Origin: Panulirus ornatus
Taxonomy: Eukaryota > Arthropoda > Malacostraca > Decapoda > Palinuridae
Assembly (NCBI RefSeq): GCF_036320965.1
Contig: NC_092238.1
Span: 23,639,903 to 23,703,902 of the forward strand
Reading direction: 5' to 3'
DNA: 64,000 nt
Shown here: one piece after another, positions 24,122 to 34,536 of the stretch
Numbering within the stretch: the stretch's first letter is position 1
How the letters are laid out: every line of letters starts with the position of its first letter
Position numbers and translations under genes: made by a program
Notes under the pieces: generated by a model
The model's database searches: none
What the model was told of the DNA's origin: nothing
What the model saw: the letters and a program-made list of their open reading frames with translations, nothing else

Positions 24122-25462
24122 TCAACCCCGGTATACCACATCGCTCCAATTCACTCTATTCCTTGCCCTCCTTTCACCCTCCTGCATGTTCAGGCCCCGA
24201 TCACACAAAATCTTTTTCACTCCATCTTTCCACCTCCAATTTGGTCTCCCTCTTCTCCTCGTTCCCTCCACCTCCGACACATATATTCTCTTGGTCAATC
24301 TTTCCTCACTCATTCTCTCCATGTGCCCGAACCATTTCAAAACACCCTCTTCTGCTCTCTCAACCACGCTCTTTTTATTTCCACACATCTCTCTTACCCT
24401 TCCGTTACTTACTCGATCAAACCACCTCACACCACACATTGTCCTCAAACATCTCATTTCCAGCACATCCATCCTCCTGCGTACAACTCTATCCATAGCC
24501 CACGCCTCACAACCATACAACATTGTTGGAACCACTATTCCTTCAAACATACCCATTTTTGCTTTCCGAGATAATGTTCTCGACTTCCACACATTCTTCA
24601 AGGCTCCCAGAATTTTCGCCCCCTCCCCCACCCTATGATCCACTTCCGCTTCCATGGTTCCATCCGCTGCCAGATCCACTCCCAGATATCTAAAACACTT
24701 CACTTCCTCCAGTTTTTCTCCATTCAAACTCACCTCCCAATTGACTTGACCCTCAACCCTACTGTACCTAATAACCTTGCTCTTATTCACATTTACTCTT
24801 AACTTTCTTCTTTCACACACTTGACCAAACTCAGTCACCAGCTTCTGCAGTTTCTCACATGAATCAGCCACCAGCGCTGTATCATCAGCGAACAACAACT
24901 GACTCACTTCCCAAGCTCTCTCATCCCCAACAGACTTCATACTTGCCCCTCTTTCCAAAACTCTTGCATTCACCTCCCTAACAACCCCATCCATAAACAA
25001 ATTAAACAACCATGGAGACATCACACACCCCTGCCGCAAACCTACATTCACTGAGAACCAATCACTTTCCTCTCTTCCTACACGTACACATGCCTTACAT
25101 CCTCGATAAAAACTTTTCACTGCTTCTAACAACTTACCTCCCACACCATATATTCTTAATACCTTCCACAGAGCATCTCTATCAACTCTATCATATGCCT
25201 TCTCCAGATCCATAAATGCTACATACAAATCCATTTGCTTTTCTAAGTATTTCTCACATACATTCTTCAAAGCAAACACCTGATCCACACATCCTCTACC
25301 ACTTCTGAAACCACACTGCTCTTCCCCAATCTGATGCTCTGTACATGCCTTCACCCTCTCAATCAATGTCCTCCCATATAATTTACCAGGAATACTCAAC
25401 AAACTTATACCTCTGTAATTTGAGCACTCACTCTTATCCCCTTTGCCTTTGTACAATGGCAC
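24122..25462 (-). pseudogene. R10 reverse transcriptase frame (446 residues)
   Basis: The frame is open from [20 protein letters not shown] through [35 protein letters not shown], the [10 protein letters not shown] block and the full C-terminus [10 protein letters not shown]. It is separated from its own endonuclease by the inversion, so it is not a functional LINE ORF despite lacking stops. Confidence 0.88.
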
Positions 25463-25472
25463 TATGCACGCA

Positions 25473-26894
25473 GGGGTTAGTGAGAAGACAAGAGCAAGGG
25501 AAGGAGTAGCAATACTCCTGAAACAGGAGTTGTGGGAGTATGTGATAGAATGTAAGAAAGTAAATTGTCGATTAATATGGGTAAAACTGAAAGTTGATGG
25601 AGAGAGATGGGTGATTATTGGTGCATATGCACCTGGGCATGAGAAGAAAGATCATGAGAGGCAAGTGTTTTGGGAGCAGCTGAATGAGTGTGTTAGTGGT
25701 TTTGATGCACGAGACCAAGTTATAGTGATGGGTGATTTGAATGCAAAGGTGAGTAATGTGGCAGTTGAGGGAATAATTGGTATACATGGGGTGTTCAGTG
25801 TTGTAAATGGAAATGGTGAAGAGCTTGTAGATTTATGTGCTGAAAAAGGATTGATGATTGGGAATACCTGGTTTAAAAAGCGAGATATACATAAGTATAC
25901 TTATGTAAGTAGGAGAGATGGCCAGAGAGCGTTATTGGATTACGTGTTAATTGACAGGCGCACGAAAGAGAGACTTTTGGATGTTAATGTGCTGAGAGGT
26001 GCAACTGGAGGGATGTCTGATCATTATCTTGTGGAGGCTAAGGTGAAGATTTGTATGGGTTTTCAGAAAAGAAGAGTGAATGTTGGGGTGAAGAGGGTGG
26101 TGAGAGTAAGTGAGCTTGGGAAGGAGACTTGTGTGAGGAAGTACCAGGAGAGACTGAGTACAGAATGGAAAAAGGTGAGAACAATGGAAGTAAGGGGAGT
26201 GGGGGAGGAATGGGATGTATTTAGGGAATCAGTGATGGATTGCGCAAAAGATGCTTGTGGCATGAGAAGAGTGGGAGGTGGGTTGATTAGAAAGGGTAGT
26301 GAGTGGTGGGATGAAGAAGTAAGAGTATTAGTAAAAGAGAAGAGAGAGGCATTTGGACGATTTTTGCAGGGAAAAAATGAAATTGAGTGGGAGATGTATA
26401 AAAGAAAGAGACAGGAGGTCAAGAGAAAGGTGCAAGAGGTGAAAAAAAGGGCAAATGAGAGTTGGGGTGAGAGAGTATCATTAAATTTTAGGGAGAATAA
26501 AAAGATGTTCTGGAAGGAGGTGAATAAAGTGCGTAAGACAAGGGAGCAAATGGGAACTTCAGTGAAGGGCGCAAATGGGGAGGTGATAACAAGTAGTGGT
26601 GATGTGAGAAGGAGATGGAGTGAGTATTTTGAAGGTTTGTTGAATGTATTTGATGATAGAGTGGCAGATATAGGGTGTTTTGGTCGAGGTTGTGTGCAAA
26701 GTGAGAGGGTTAGGGAAAATGATTTGGTAAACAGAGAAGAGGTAGTAAAAGCTTTGCGGAAGATGAAAGCCGGCAAGGCAGCAGGTTTGGATGGTATTGC
26801 AGTGGAATTTATTAAAAAAGGGGGTGACTGTATTGTTGACTGGTTGGTAAGGTTATTTAATGTATGTATGACTCATGGGGAGGTGCCTGAGGAT
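25473..26894 (+). pseudogene. R10 endonuclease and linker frame, inverted
   Basis: It is open from [18 protein letters not shown] through [29 protein letters not shown] (GDLNA), [10 protein letters not shown], the [10 protein letters not shown] block and [13 protein letters not shown] (SDH motif) to the linker and [10 protein letters not shown]. It ends after EVPED where the element stops. The translation runs out into flanking DNA to 26966. Confidence 0.88.
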
Positions 26895-26963
26895 TGCACT
26901 ATATGTTCAGTAATTCAACTAGCAAGACATAGGCTAGTTCTCCCTCCCTCCAATTCTCAAATT

Positions 26964-27152
26964 TAGATCATCTTAGTCAGTCTTTCTTTCCTTATCCTTT
27001 CCATATGTCCAGACCATTTCAGTGCGCATTGCTCTGCTTTCTCAGAGTGCACTTACTAGGACACCACTCTCTTACATTCTTATTCTGTACATGATCAACC
27101 TGCCTTTCACCACATATCATCCTTAGACATTTCATTTCCACATATGCATTAA
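26964..27152 (-). mobile_element. Old RTE fragment (RT C-terminus)
   Basis: The + strand reads ccatatgtccagaccatttc, then catcctt, agacatttcatttccacata, parallel to the antisense of the GHMERMSEE to LEMRCLR region in young copies. No frame survives. Confidence 0.65.
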
Positions 27153-27181
27153 TGATAGTGATATTGATATTACTAATAGTT

Positions 27182-27427
27182 TTTTCATACATATTCGCCA
27201 TTTCCTGCTTCAGCAAGGTAGCGTTTAGAACAGAGGACTGAGACTTAGAGGGAATATCCTCTCTTGGCCCCCTTTTCTGTTGTTTTTTTTGGAAGAAGAG
27301 TTGAAAAAAAAAAAAAAAAAGAGGAACGGGAGGATTTCCAGCCCCCCCGCTCCCTCGCCTTTTAGTCACCTTCTACGACATGCAAGGAATATGTAGGAAG
27401 TACTCTTTCTCCCCTATCTCCAGGGAT
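27182..27427 (-). mobile_element. SINE-like element S3, full length, diverged
   Basis: All S blocks are present from the tail (attcgccatttcctgcttca) to the 5' end (cctatctccagggata). It is more diverged than S1 and S5. The A-rich middle has grown to 17 A. Confidence 0.85.
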
Positions 27428-28820
27428 AGTTAGTAATGGTATTTATTATAATTTTTGATTCTCTCCTTTCTTCCTTTCATATTATCATTTTTACTATGTT
27501 TATGAGTTTATCATTAATTGCTGCTGTTTTTCATTTTTATTGCCTCTTGGTTTCCATATTTTCACACTTTTTGACTGATACTTGGTGGCTATTAATGTTG
27601 TCTAAATGAGTTTGATCAGTAGCCCATTTAACTATAATACTTCACATGATTTGAAATAATGTGAAAATTTCTATTCATGTTGGTGCTATATGTAAGATAA
27701 CTAATGCACAATGCAGCAGCTCCTAGGGAACTCTTCATAGAATTTCTCCAAAGCTTGTGAGTTCCGTAGTGGTATCACCGCACATGAAATATATGTTTTT
27801 CTTTTAGTCCTCATCGCTAGCTGAAAGTTTTCACGCATGTTACACACCTCTTCTGGACATGAGAAGAATGGTTGTAGTGTGTGTGTCATGCTTTTTTTCT
27901 GCTAGCAGTGTGAGAAATTAATCATATTCTGTTTTTCTATCTGTCTATCTATATATCTGATGCCCATTCCCCCTTGGAACTCCCATCAAGGCTGTATCCT
28001 AAGCAAGAGTCCCCTCGTCCTTGAATGCCTTCCTCGTACATCATTTCATACATCCTTCCACCATTCCTCTCCCTCCAGTACTCTTTCACTCTTATTTCCG
28101 TATGTCACATGTCACAGGAGATCTTTCTCTCACACCAACCCCTCTAATCTTACTCGCATATACTCTCCTGTAAACTCCCCATCTTGCATTCTTTCATTTC
28201 ACCTTTTTTACGATTCCACAATTCACTTCTTTGTATTCCTTGCCTTACCAAATCTCTCATACACCCTGTTACTTCATTCCATGTAGTCACACAACATGCT
28301 CCTCTCATATAGCTCATATACTGAGCCCAGATTCTTAAACTCTATGACTCATTCCATGTCCATGTTATAGCTGCATAGGTTTGGGATAACTGTGCTGTTA
28401 CTTAATTTGTTCCTCACTTGCAAACTTGAACCTCTAACCTGATTGACTCTTCTGCCCTGTACTGCTCATTCCTTTATTTCGTTTTCCATATCACCCAACA
28501 TGCCCAAGATTTTGCTTGAATACTTGAATTTTCTTGTGTCTCAGTCTTTCTCCCCCCATATTAATGACACAGTTTAGTTCACTTCTTTCTTACTATGGGG
28601 CTTTGCAATATTTATTCTTCAAACTTTGTTTCCTTTCAAATACCAATACTTAACTTTTACTTGCATAAAAGCTGCATGTAGCTTCTTACCATTCACTAGA
28701 CACTCTTCCATAGTCATTTTCATTGCAAAAATCTATTCACACATCTACTTTTTCTAAAGCCCCCTTGCTCCTAACTTGCATACATTTTTCATGGTATACT
28801 TAACGGACTTCTTTCTTTTC

Positions 28821-29049
28821 TTTCATATGATTCGCCATTTCCCGCGTTAGCAAGGTAGTGTTAAGAACAGAGGACTGGACCTTTGAGGGAATATCCTCAC
28901 CTGGCCCCCTTCTCTGTTCCTTGTTTTGGGGAAAAAAGAAAGAAAAAAGAGGGAAGGATTTCCAAAGCCCCCCCCCGCGCTCCCTTCCCTTTTAGTTGCC
29001 TTCTAGGACACGCAGGGAATACATGGGAAGTATTCTTTCTCTCCTGTCC
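28821..29049 (-). mobile_element. SINE-like element S4
   Basis: Full length, from tail hairpin (attcgccatttcccgcgtta) to the 5' end near cctgtcct. It is inserted in the family B RT region. Confidence 0.88.
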
Positions 29050-29157
29050 TTATTCCCTTATAATTGCCACACTAATTCTTAGCACCTTTTCCTTAGAGTA
29101 AAAGAACAGTAGTAGCTTTCACCCAGTCCACAGGCATGATTTTTGTTTTAATCTTCT

Positions 29158-29383
29158 TTTCTTTCGTACTATTCGCCATTTCCCGCGATAGCGAGGTAGC
29201 AGTAAGAACAGAGGACTGGACCTTTGAGGGAATATCCTCACCTGGCCCCCTTCTCTGTTCCTTCTTTTGGAAAATTGAAAAAAACGAAAGGGGAGGATTT
29301 CCAGCCACCCGCTCCCTCCCCTTTTAGTCGCCTTCTACGACACGCAGGGAATACATGAGAAGTATTCTTTCTCCCCTATCCCC
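29158..29383 (-). mobile_element. SINE-like element S5
   Basis: Full length and close to S1. The tail loop is TATC in element sense (cgatagcgagg on the + strand). It is inserted between the PVDW-like and DGITAE blocks of family B. Confidence 0.9.
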
Positions 29384-30698
29384 TATATTTTTAATATTTT
29401 CATATTTTCTCCTCCATGCTTCAACGTTTCAGCTGTAATCCCATCCACTGTCAGCCTCATTATCTCCCTTTTTACCTCACTTCTTGCTCTAGGTCCATGC
29501 ACTTATATGCCATCAATTCTCCATACCCATGCATGTAACAACTGCTGCATAACCTACTCCCACATTCATCAGTTCTTTGAAATATTCTTTCCATATTTCT
29601 TTCTCTTCCTTCTATGATTCAGCATCTCCTCTTTATTGTTATGCCCACCTCTTTCCTTTTTTATCTCCTTCCAGTACAGTTTCTTATTTTCCTTAACCTT
29701 TCACTCAACTTCCATCCAATTTTTGGTTTACTATTTCTTGGCTTTCCTCTATCAGCCTTTTATATTCTTCCCTCTTTCTTTGCTGAACTTTCATTGGTAC
29801 ATTCCTTTCGAGCAGTCTACCATATGCCTTTTTCTTCCTTCCACAGTGTTTCAGTCTCTTCCATTCACCTTGCATTTCCCCTTTTCCTCTTATATCTCAC
29901 ACCCTTATATCCAGCTGCTAATTCTACAACCTGAACAGTCTTTCTCTAAACATTTTAAACACCTCATTCACACATGACTGCATCCCTGCATATGCTGCAC
30001 TTCCATTGAAACTTTTGGTCATCCTCCTTGCCTTCTTTCTGATTTATATTTTTACTGATCAACACTTTTTTTCCTTGCCATTCTTGTTTACACCTTACCT
30101 CCTTTTCTCCCAGATCCTGACCCCACAAGAACTGCAAAATGGTCAGTCTCCCCAAAGAATCCTCTCACACTTCTAGCAGCCAGCCCAACCCTTATCAGCC
30201 TTTCATGCACTTTCATATAGTCACTCAAACCCTTTTGTTCTTTTCATCCATCATTTCTCATCCACATATACCTGTGGATCATCTTGTAGTGAAGAAAGAT
30301 ATTTGCAAAGAATTAATTCCTCTGAGCGTAGACATCTTGCTTGTTGTAAGCACTCCCCATTTACCATCAATCTTTCCAATTTCATCACCTCACACCTTTG
30401 CATTTATATTTCCCATTGCAACCACCTTTCTCTCCTTTTCAAAGCCATTTATACAATAGTCATTAAAAATTTTCCAGAAACACTTCATTTCATTATCTCA
30501 TGCAGTCTTCATATTTACACATATACACATACCCATGTATACTTCAAAATTCCAGACTTTTTTCACTCACAATTCCTGATCCATTCTATCCATGCTTTAT
30601 AACACCCTCTTATACTCTCAGTGGTAGCACAATTGCATATCTTTCCTTCTTTCTTCCCGGATAATTTTCATTAATTTCCATCCATAACCACACTTTCT

Positions 30699-32046
30699 GG
30701 TTGTTTAATTTGTTTATGGATGGGGTTGTTAGGGAGGTGAATGCAAGAGTTTTGGAAAGAGGGGCAAGTATGCAGTCTGTTGTGGATGAGAGAGCTTGTA
30801 AAGTGAGTCAGTTGTTCGCTGATGATACAGCGCTGGTGGCCGATTCATGTAAGAAACTGCAGAAGCTGGTGACTGAGTTTGGTAAAGTATGTGAAAGAAG
30901 AAAGTTGGGAGTAAATGTGAATAAGAGCAAGGTTATTAGGTACAGTAGGGTTGAGGGTCAAGTCAAGTGGCAGGTAAGTTTGAATGGAGAAAAACTGGAG
31001 GAAGTAAAGTGTTTTAGATATCTGGGAGTGGATCTGGCAGCGGATGGAACCAATGAAGTGGAAGTGAATCATAGGGTGGGGGAGGGGGGTGAAAATTCTG
31101 GGAGCCTTGAAGAATGTTTGGAAGTTGAGAACATTATCTCGGAAAGCAAAAATGGGTATGTTTGAAGGAATAGTGGTTCCAACAATGTTGTATGGTTGCG
31201 AGGTGTGGGGTATGGATAGAGCTGTGTGCAGAAGGGTGGATGTGCTGGAAATGAGATGTTTGAGGACAATATGTGGTGTGAGGTGGTTTGATCAAGTAAG
31301 TAATGTAAGGGTAAGAGAGATATGTGGAAATGAAAAGAGTGTGGTCGAGAGAGCAGAAGAGGGTGTTTTGAAATGGTTTGGTCACATGGAGAGAATGAGT
31401 GAGGAAAGATTGACCAAGAAGATATGTGTGTCGGAGGTGGAGGGAACGAGGAGAAGTGGGAGACCAAATTGGAGGTGGAAAGATGGAGTGAAAAAGATTT
31501 TGTGTGATCGGGGCCTGAACATGCAGGAGGGTGAAAGGCGTGCAAGGAATAGAGTGAATTGGAACGATGTGGTATACCAGGGTCGACGTGCTGTCAATGG
31601 ATTGAACCAGGTTATGTGAAGCGTCTGGGGTAAACCATGGAAAGTTGTGTGGGGCCTGGATGTGGAAAGGGAGCTGTGGTTTTGGTGCATTATTACATGA
31701 CAGCTAGAGACTGAGTGTGAACGAATGGGGCCTTTGTTGTCTTTTCCTAGCGCTACCTCGCACACATGAGGGGGGGAGGGGGTTGTTATTCCATGTGTGG
31801 CGAGATGGCGATGGGAACAAATAAAGGCAGACAGTATGAATTATGTACATGTGTATATATGTATATGTCTGTGTGTGTATATATATGTGTACATTGAGAT
31901 GTAGAGGTATGTATATTCGCGTGTGTGGACGTGTATGTATATACATGTGTATGTGGGCGGGTTGGGCCATTCTTTCGTCTGTTTCCTTGCGCTACCTCGC
32001 TAACGCGGGAGACAGCGACAAAGCAAAATAAATAAATATGAATATA
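30699..32046 (+). mobile_element. RTE copy R11 (long 3' UTR), 5'-truncated, 13-bp target duplication
   Basis: It starts within motif B ([17 protein letters not shown]) and runs to the ORF end, a long UTR and an (AAAT)-like tail. Defects are loss of one Leu codon in QLFADD and an extra G in the run near 31084 that shifts the frame. The flanks carry aaccacactttct at 30686-30698 and 32047-32059. It sits inside family B. Confidence 0.93.
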
Positions 32047-32234
32047 AACCACACTTTCTATGCCCTCTCACAACCTGCATTCATCATTTCCATTTTCAGT
32101 TTATTCACCTTGCCCGGTGAAATAGATTTCCCTAAATCGTAGCACCTCCAAACTATAACATTTAAATTTTCATGCAAGCTCAATCCTTTTACACTCACTG
32201 GACATACCATTCAAAGCCGTCACTCTCAATATCT

Positions 32235-32460
32235 CATTTCCTTTACTACCTGGCATAGCTGGTGGACTCCAGTGCTGCTGTTTTGCTTGGCCTTTAGTGC
32301 CTCACCCTTGACAGGCCACTGGCAGGGGGCAACTTTAGCGCAGTGTTTCCCTAAGGCATTGGGGCTCTCAGATTGTCCAAAAAACCAAAACCACTGTGCA
32401 CTTTAAGTGTGTATATGTTTAAAAACAAACTGCTATTCCCTTGAATGAGTTGGGCAATGC
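32235..32460 (-). repeat. Family B 3' UTR-type repeat block
   Basis: The block ctccagtgctgctgttttgc, cctttagtgcctcacccttg, acaggccactggcag recurs at 47610-47690 and, inverted, at 36330-36400. In the copy at 35490-36490 it follows a family B RT C-terminus, so it is the 3' UTR of that family. Why it also lies at the 5' side of the element at 27945-32230 is unclear; it may be a second insertion. Confidence 0.5.
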
Positions 32461-32659
32461 CTCTCCCTTCTATTCCACCCCAAGGATGTAGTAACAAGGT
32501 CACAACAAGAAGGTTAGGTGAGACTTGGATACTCCGGAAAGCTAGAGTATCCTCTTGAGGGACTGAAATTCATACTTTTCCCAATTTTCAAGCCCCTACC
32601 ACAGTAGCAGCACCTCCTAACCTCATTGGTTGTATGCCACTGCTCAATGATTTTCATGC

Positions 32660-33545
32660 TCTAGATACTCTTACTCCTGTTAGATGTGTGAGAGAGATTC
32701 TAATGCATATAACTGTCAGATGAACATTGTGCTTGTCAGTCATGTGCAAGATTGATAATCTTTTATGTAGTGTTCTGTCTTTTGCTAGATATAGGAGAGA
32801 TCAAAGTCATTTTATATTTGATGCTCTCACTTGTATTAGATACGAGATAAAGCTGTCATGCTTGTGGTGTTCTTATTCCTGCTATACAAGGTGAACCATT
32901 TGCTATGCTTAAGTTGCTCTTATTCTTATAGATATGAGAGGTGATATGCTGCCATACTTCTGGCATGCATTTTCCTGTAGACACAAACAGATTAAGGCCC
33001 TCAGCACCCTCATCTGGTCACTCATGCAAACTATTTCTCTTTTTTTTTAAAGATAATTCATATGATATTGTTCCAAAAGTATATCACCTTAACAGTCAGT
33101 AATTTCTAGCATGTCAAGAAAATGGATGAAATATTTTCAAATGTGTAAGGGGTTAGTTCTTGTACCCCCAGCAACTTCCTTGGCATGTCTACAGAAAGAC
33201 TGGACTGCTGTTTGGCAAATGTGTATGGGTGTTAGTTGTTGTGCCCTTGGCAGCTTCCTTGGCATGTCTGCAGAAAGATAGGGGTGCCTTTTTATAGTAC
33301 AGAAGTGAAAGATAAACAGATGTCATGCATTTGTTGCTATAACTCCTGTTAGGTGCAAGAAAGTTGAAGAGTTATGCATTTAATGCTCTCACCTTTGCAA
33401 CATATGATGAACAGTTGCCATGCATGTGTGCTCATACAGATGTAGACAGTTAGACAAGTAAGAGTTAAACATTTGCTTTGCATGTGTCGCTCCTACTTCT
33501 TATGGCAAGAGAAAGATGAAAGGGTGCTATGCTTATGTCGCTTCC
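32660..33545. repeat. Degenerate tandem repeats of about 60-78 bp
   Basis: Blocks like gctatgcttaagttgctctt, attcttatagatatgagagg recur in variant form near 32690, 32790, 32850, 32900, 33330, 33400 and 33480. One clear pair of units is 33138-33209 and 33216-33288 (shared cttccttggcatgtct, cagaaaga). This is an old minisatellite just upstream of the first COPA exon in the window. Confidence 0.5.
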
Positions 33546-34309
33546 AATGCAAATTGTTTCCCTGATTTTGTGCCTGTTGAGCTCTGTATCTCTTTGATGT
33601 ATGTACCAGATAGTAATTTTTGGGTTTCCTGGAATTGGGCACAATAGGACTGATGTGACTTTCAGAGCTGAAACTTCAGCAGTTGTCTGTTACTCAGTTA
33701 CAGTATTTAGATATATTTTGATGAAAGCACTACTTCATACATGAAAACATGTTTGTGATTATCATTGAAGAGAAAGCTCCATGGATTAAGTTTTCTTTCT
33801 TCAAAGGTTAATAGTAAAGTATGATAAAAAAAAAATTGATACAATTATGCTGACTGGTTTGGTTTTAGAAATACAATTTTCTTTCAAATACTGTGTCTCA
33901 TACAGATTATTTGAATGTTTAATTATTTTTGATGTAAATGTATTTGAGGTCATTGTGTTTATTGAAAAAATCTTTGTGGAGGAGAAGATACTGCATGTGA
34001 CACCCAAGTGTAGAAACAAGAATATTGAATTTGAAATAACATGTTACATTAATGAATTGGATAACTGCTAGCTGTGTTGTAGCCATGCCTGGTCACTGTG
34101 TGCTTATTTTCACTGTAGCATCACCATCTGTTGTGCCATAGTCTGCTCCTTGTTTTTGTTTGTAGAATAGACTTACTTTTCACCTTTGTGTCCGAGTATT
34201 TTGTTTTCTTAGATTTTCTTAGATCCTTCTTAATTCTATATCCATCACAATGAGTCATACTTGCAACTATTTAAGATTTATTTTTGAAATATTATTTATA
34301 CATGGGCAG
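33546..34309. other. Intronic sequence upstream of COPA exon A
   Basis: Unique-looking AT-rich DNA that ends at the splice acceptor catgggcag. The acceptor has an unusually weak polypyrimidine tract. No upstream COPA exon was recognised. Confidence 0.5.
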
Positions 34310-34536
34310 GCCTTCGTAAGAAGAATGTCTCTCCTGGCATGGGTGGGATTACTGGTGGTGATGACCACCACACCCGCAACCCAGAGCTTTTTAGTGCTGG
34401 GGATGCCACTGTTCGTCATGTACTGGAGGGCCATGACCGAGGTGTGAACTGGGCTGCATTCCATCCTACTCTTCCATTGGTCATATCCGGCTCTGATGAT
34501 CGTCAAGTCAAACTGTGGAGAATGAATGATTGCAAG
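34310..34536 (+). CDS. COPA: COPA exon A (WD40 repeat region)
   Basis: The acceptor is cag before 34310 and the donor is gtaag at 34537. The first codon is split: the upstream exon must supply one G to make GGC (Gly), giving GLRKKN, a conserved COPA stretch. A variable, Gly- and His-containing linker follows (about residues 10-33 of the exon). Then comes a full WD40 repeat, [17 protein letters not shown] to [12 protein letters not shown]. The exon is 227 nt long. The linker differs from vertebrate COPA, as is usual between phyla. Confidence 0.95.

Larger units (their letters stand above)
23920..26894 (-). mobile_element. RTE copy R10, 5'-inverted, with target duplication
   Basis: In element sense (minus strand) the 3' part is 23942-25472, from PLYKGKGD to the tail hairpin, with poly(T) at 23921-23941. 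The 5' part (endonuclease from [12 protein letters not shown], linker, RT start to EVPED) is flipped, at 25473-26894. About seven bases of the element are missing at the junction. The flanks are tgcactatat at 23910-23919 and 26895-26904, a 10-bp target duplication. Both parts are open throughout, so this copy is young. Confidence 0.92.
27945..32230 (-). mobile_element. Old RTE-like 'family B' element, interrupted by S4, S5 and R11
   Basis: The 3' end lies at 27945-28010 after a tctatctgtctatctatata tail-like repeat. Going up in coordinate it shows RT C-terminus (to about 28275), RT core, a PVDW-like block near 29120, the DGITAE block near 29440, the linker, and a GNINAKV-like endonuclease motif near 30400. 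It then resumes after R11 from 32060 to about 32230. The order matches an RTE ORF on the minus strand. Every frame is broken. It is distinct from the young RTE in its 3' UTR and tail. Confidence 0.6.

Noticed and set aside
32235..32460. A host gene exon (ctccagtgctgct block)
   Set aside because: It recurs at 36330-36400 and 47610-47690 next to family B sequence, so it is repeat.
34250..34447. An ATG-starting frame overlapping COPA exon A in another phase
   Set aside because: It is out of frame with the conserved COPA reading and overlaps the splice acceptor.
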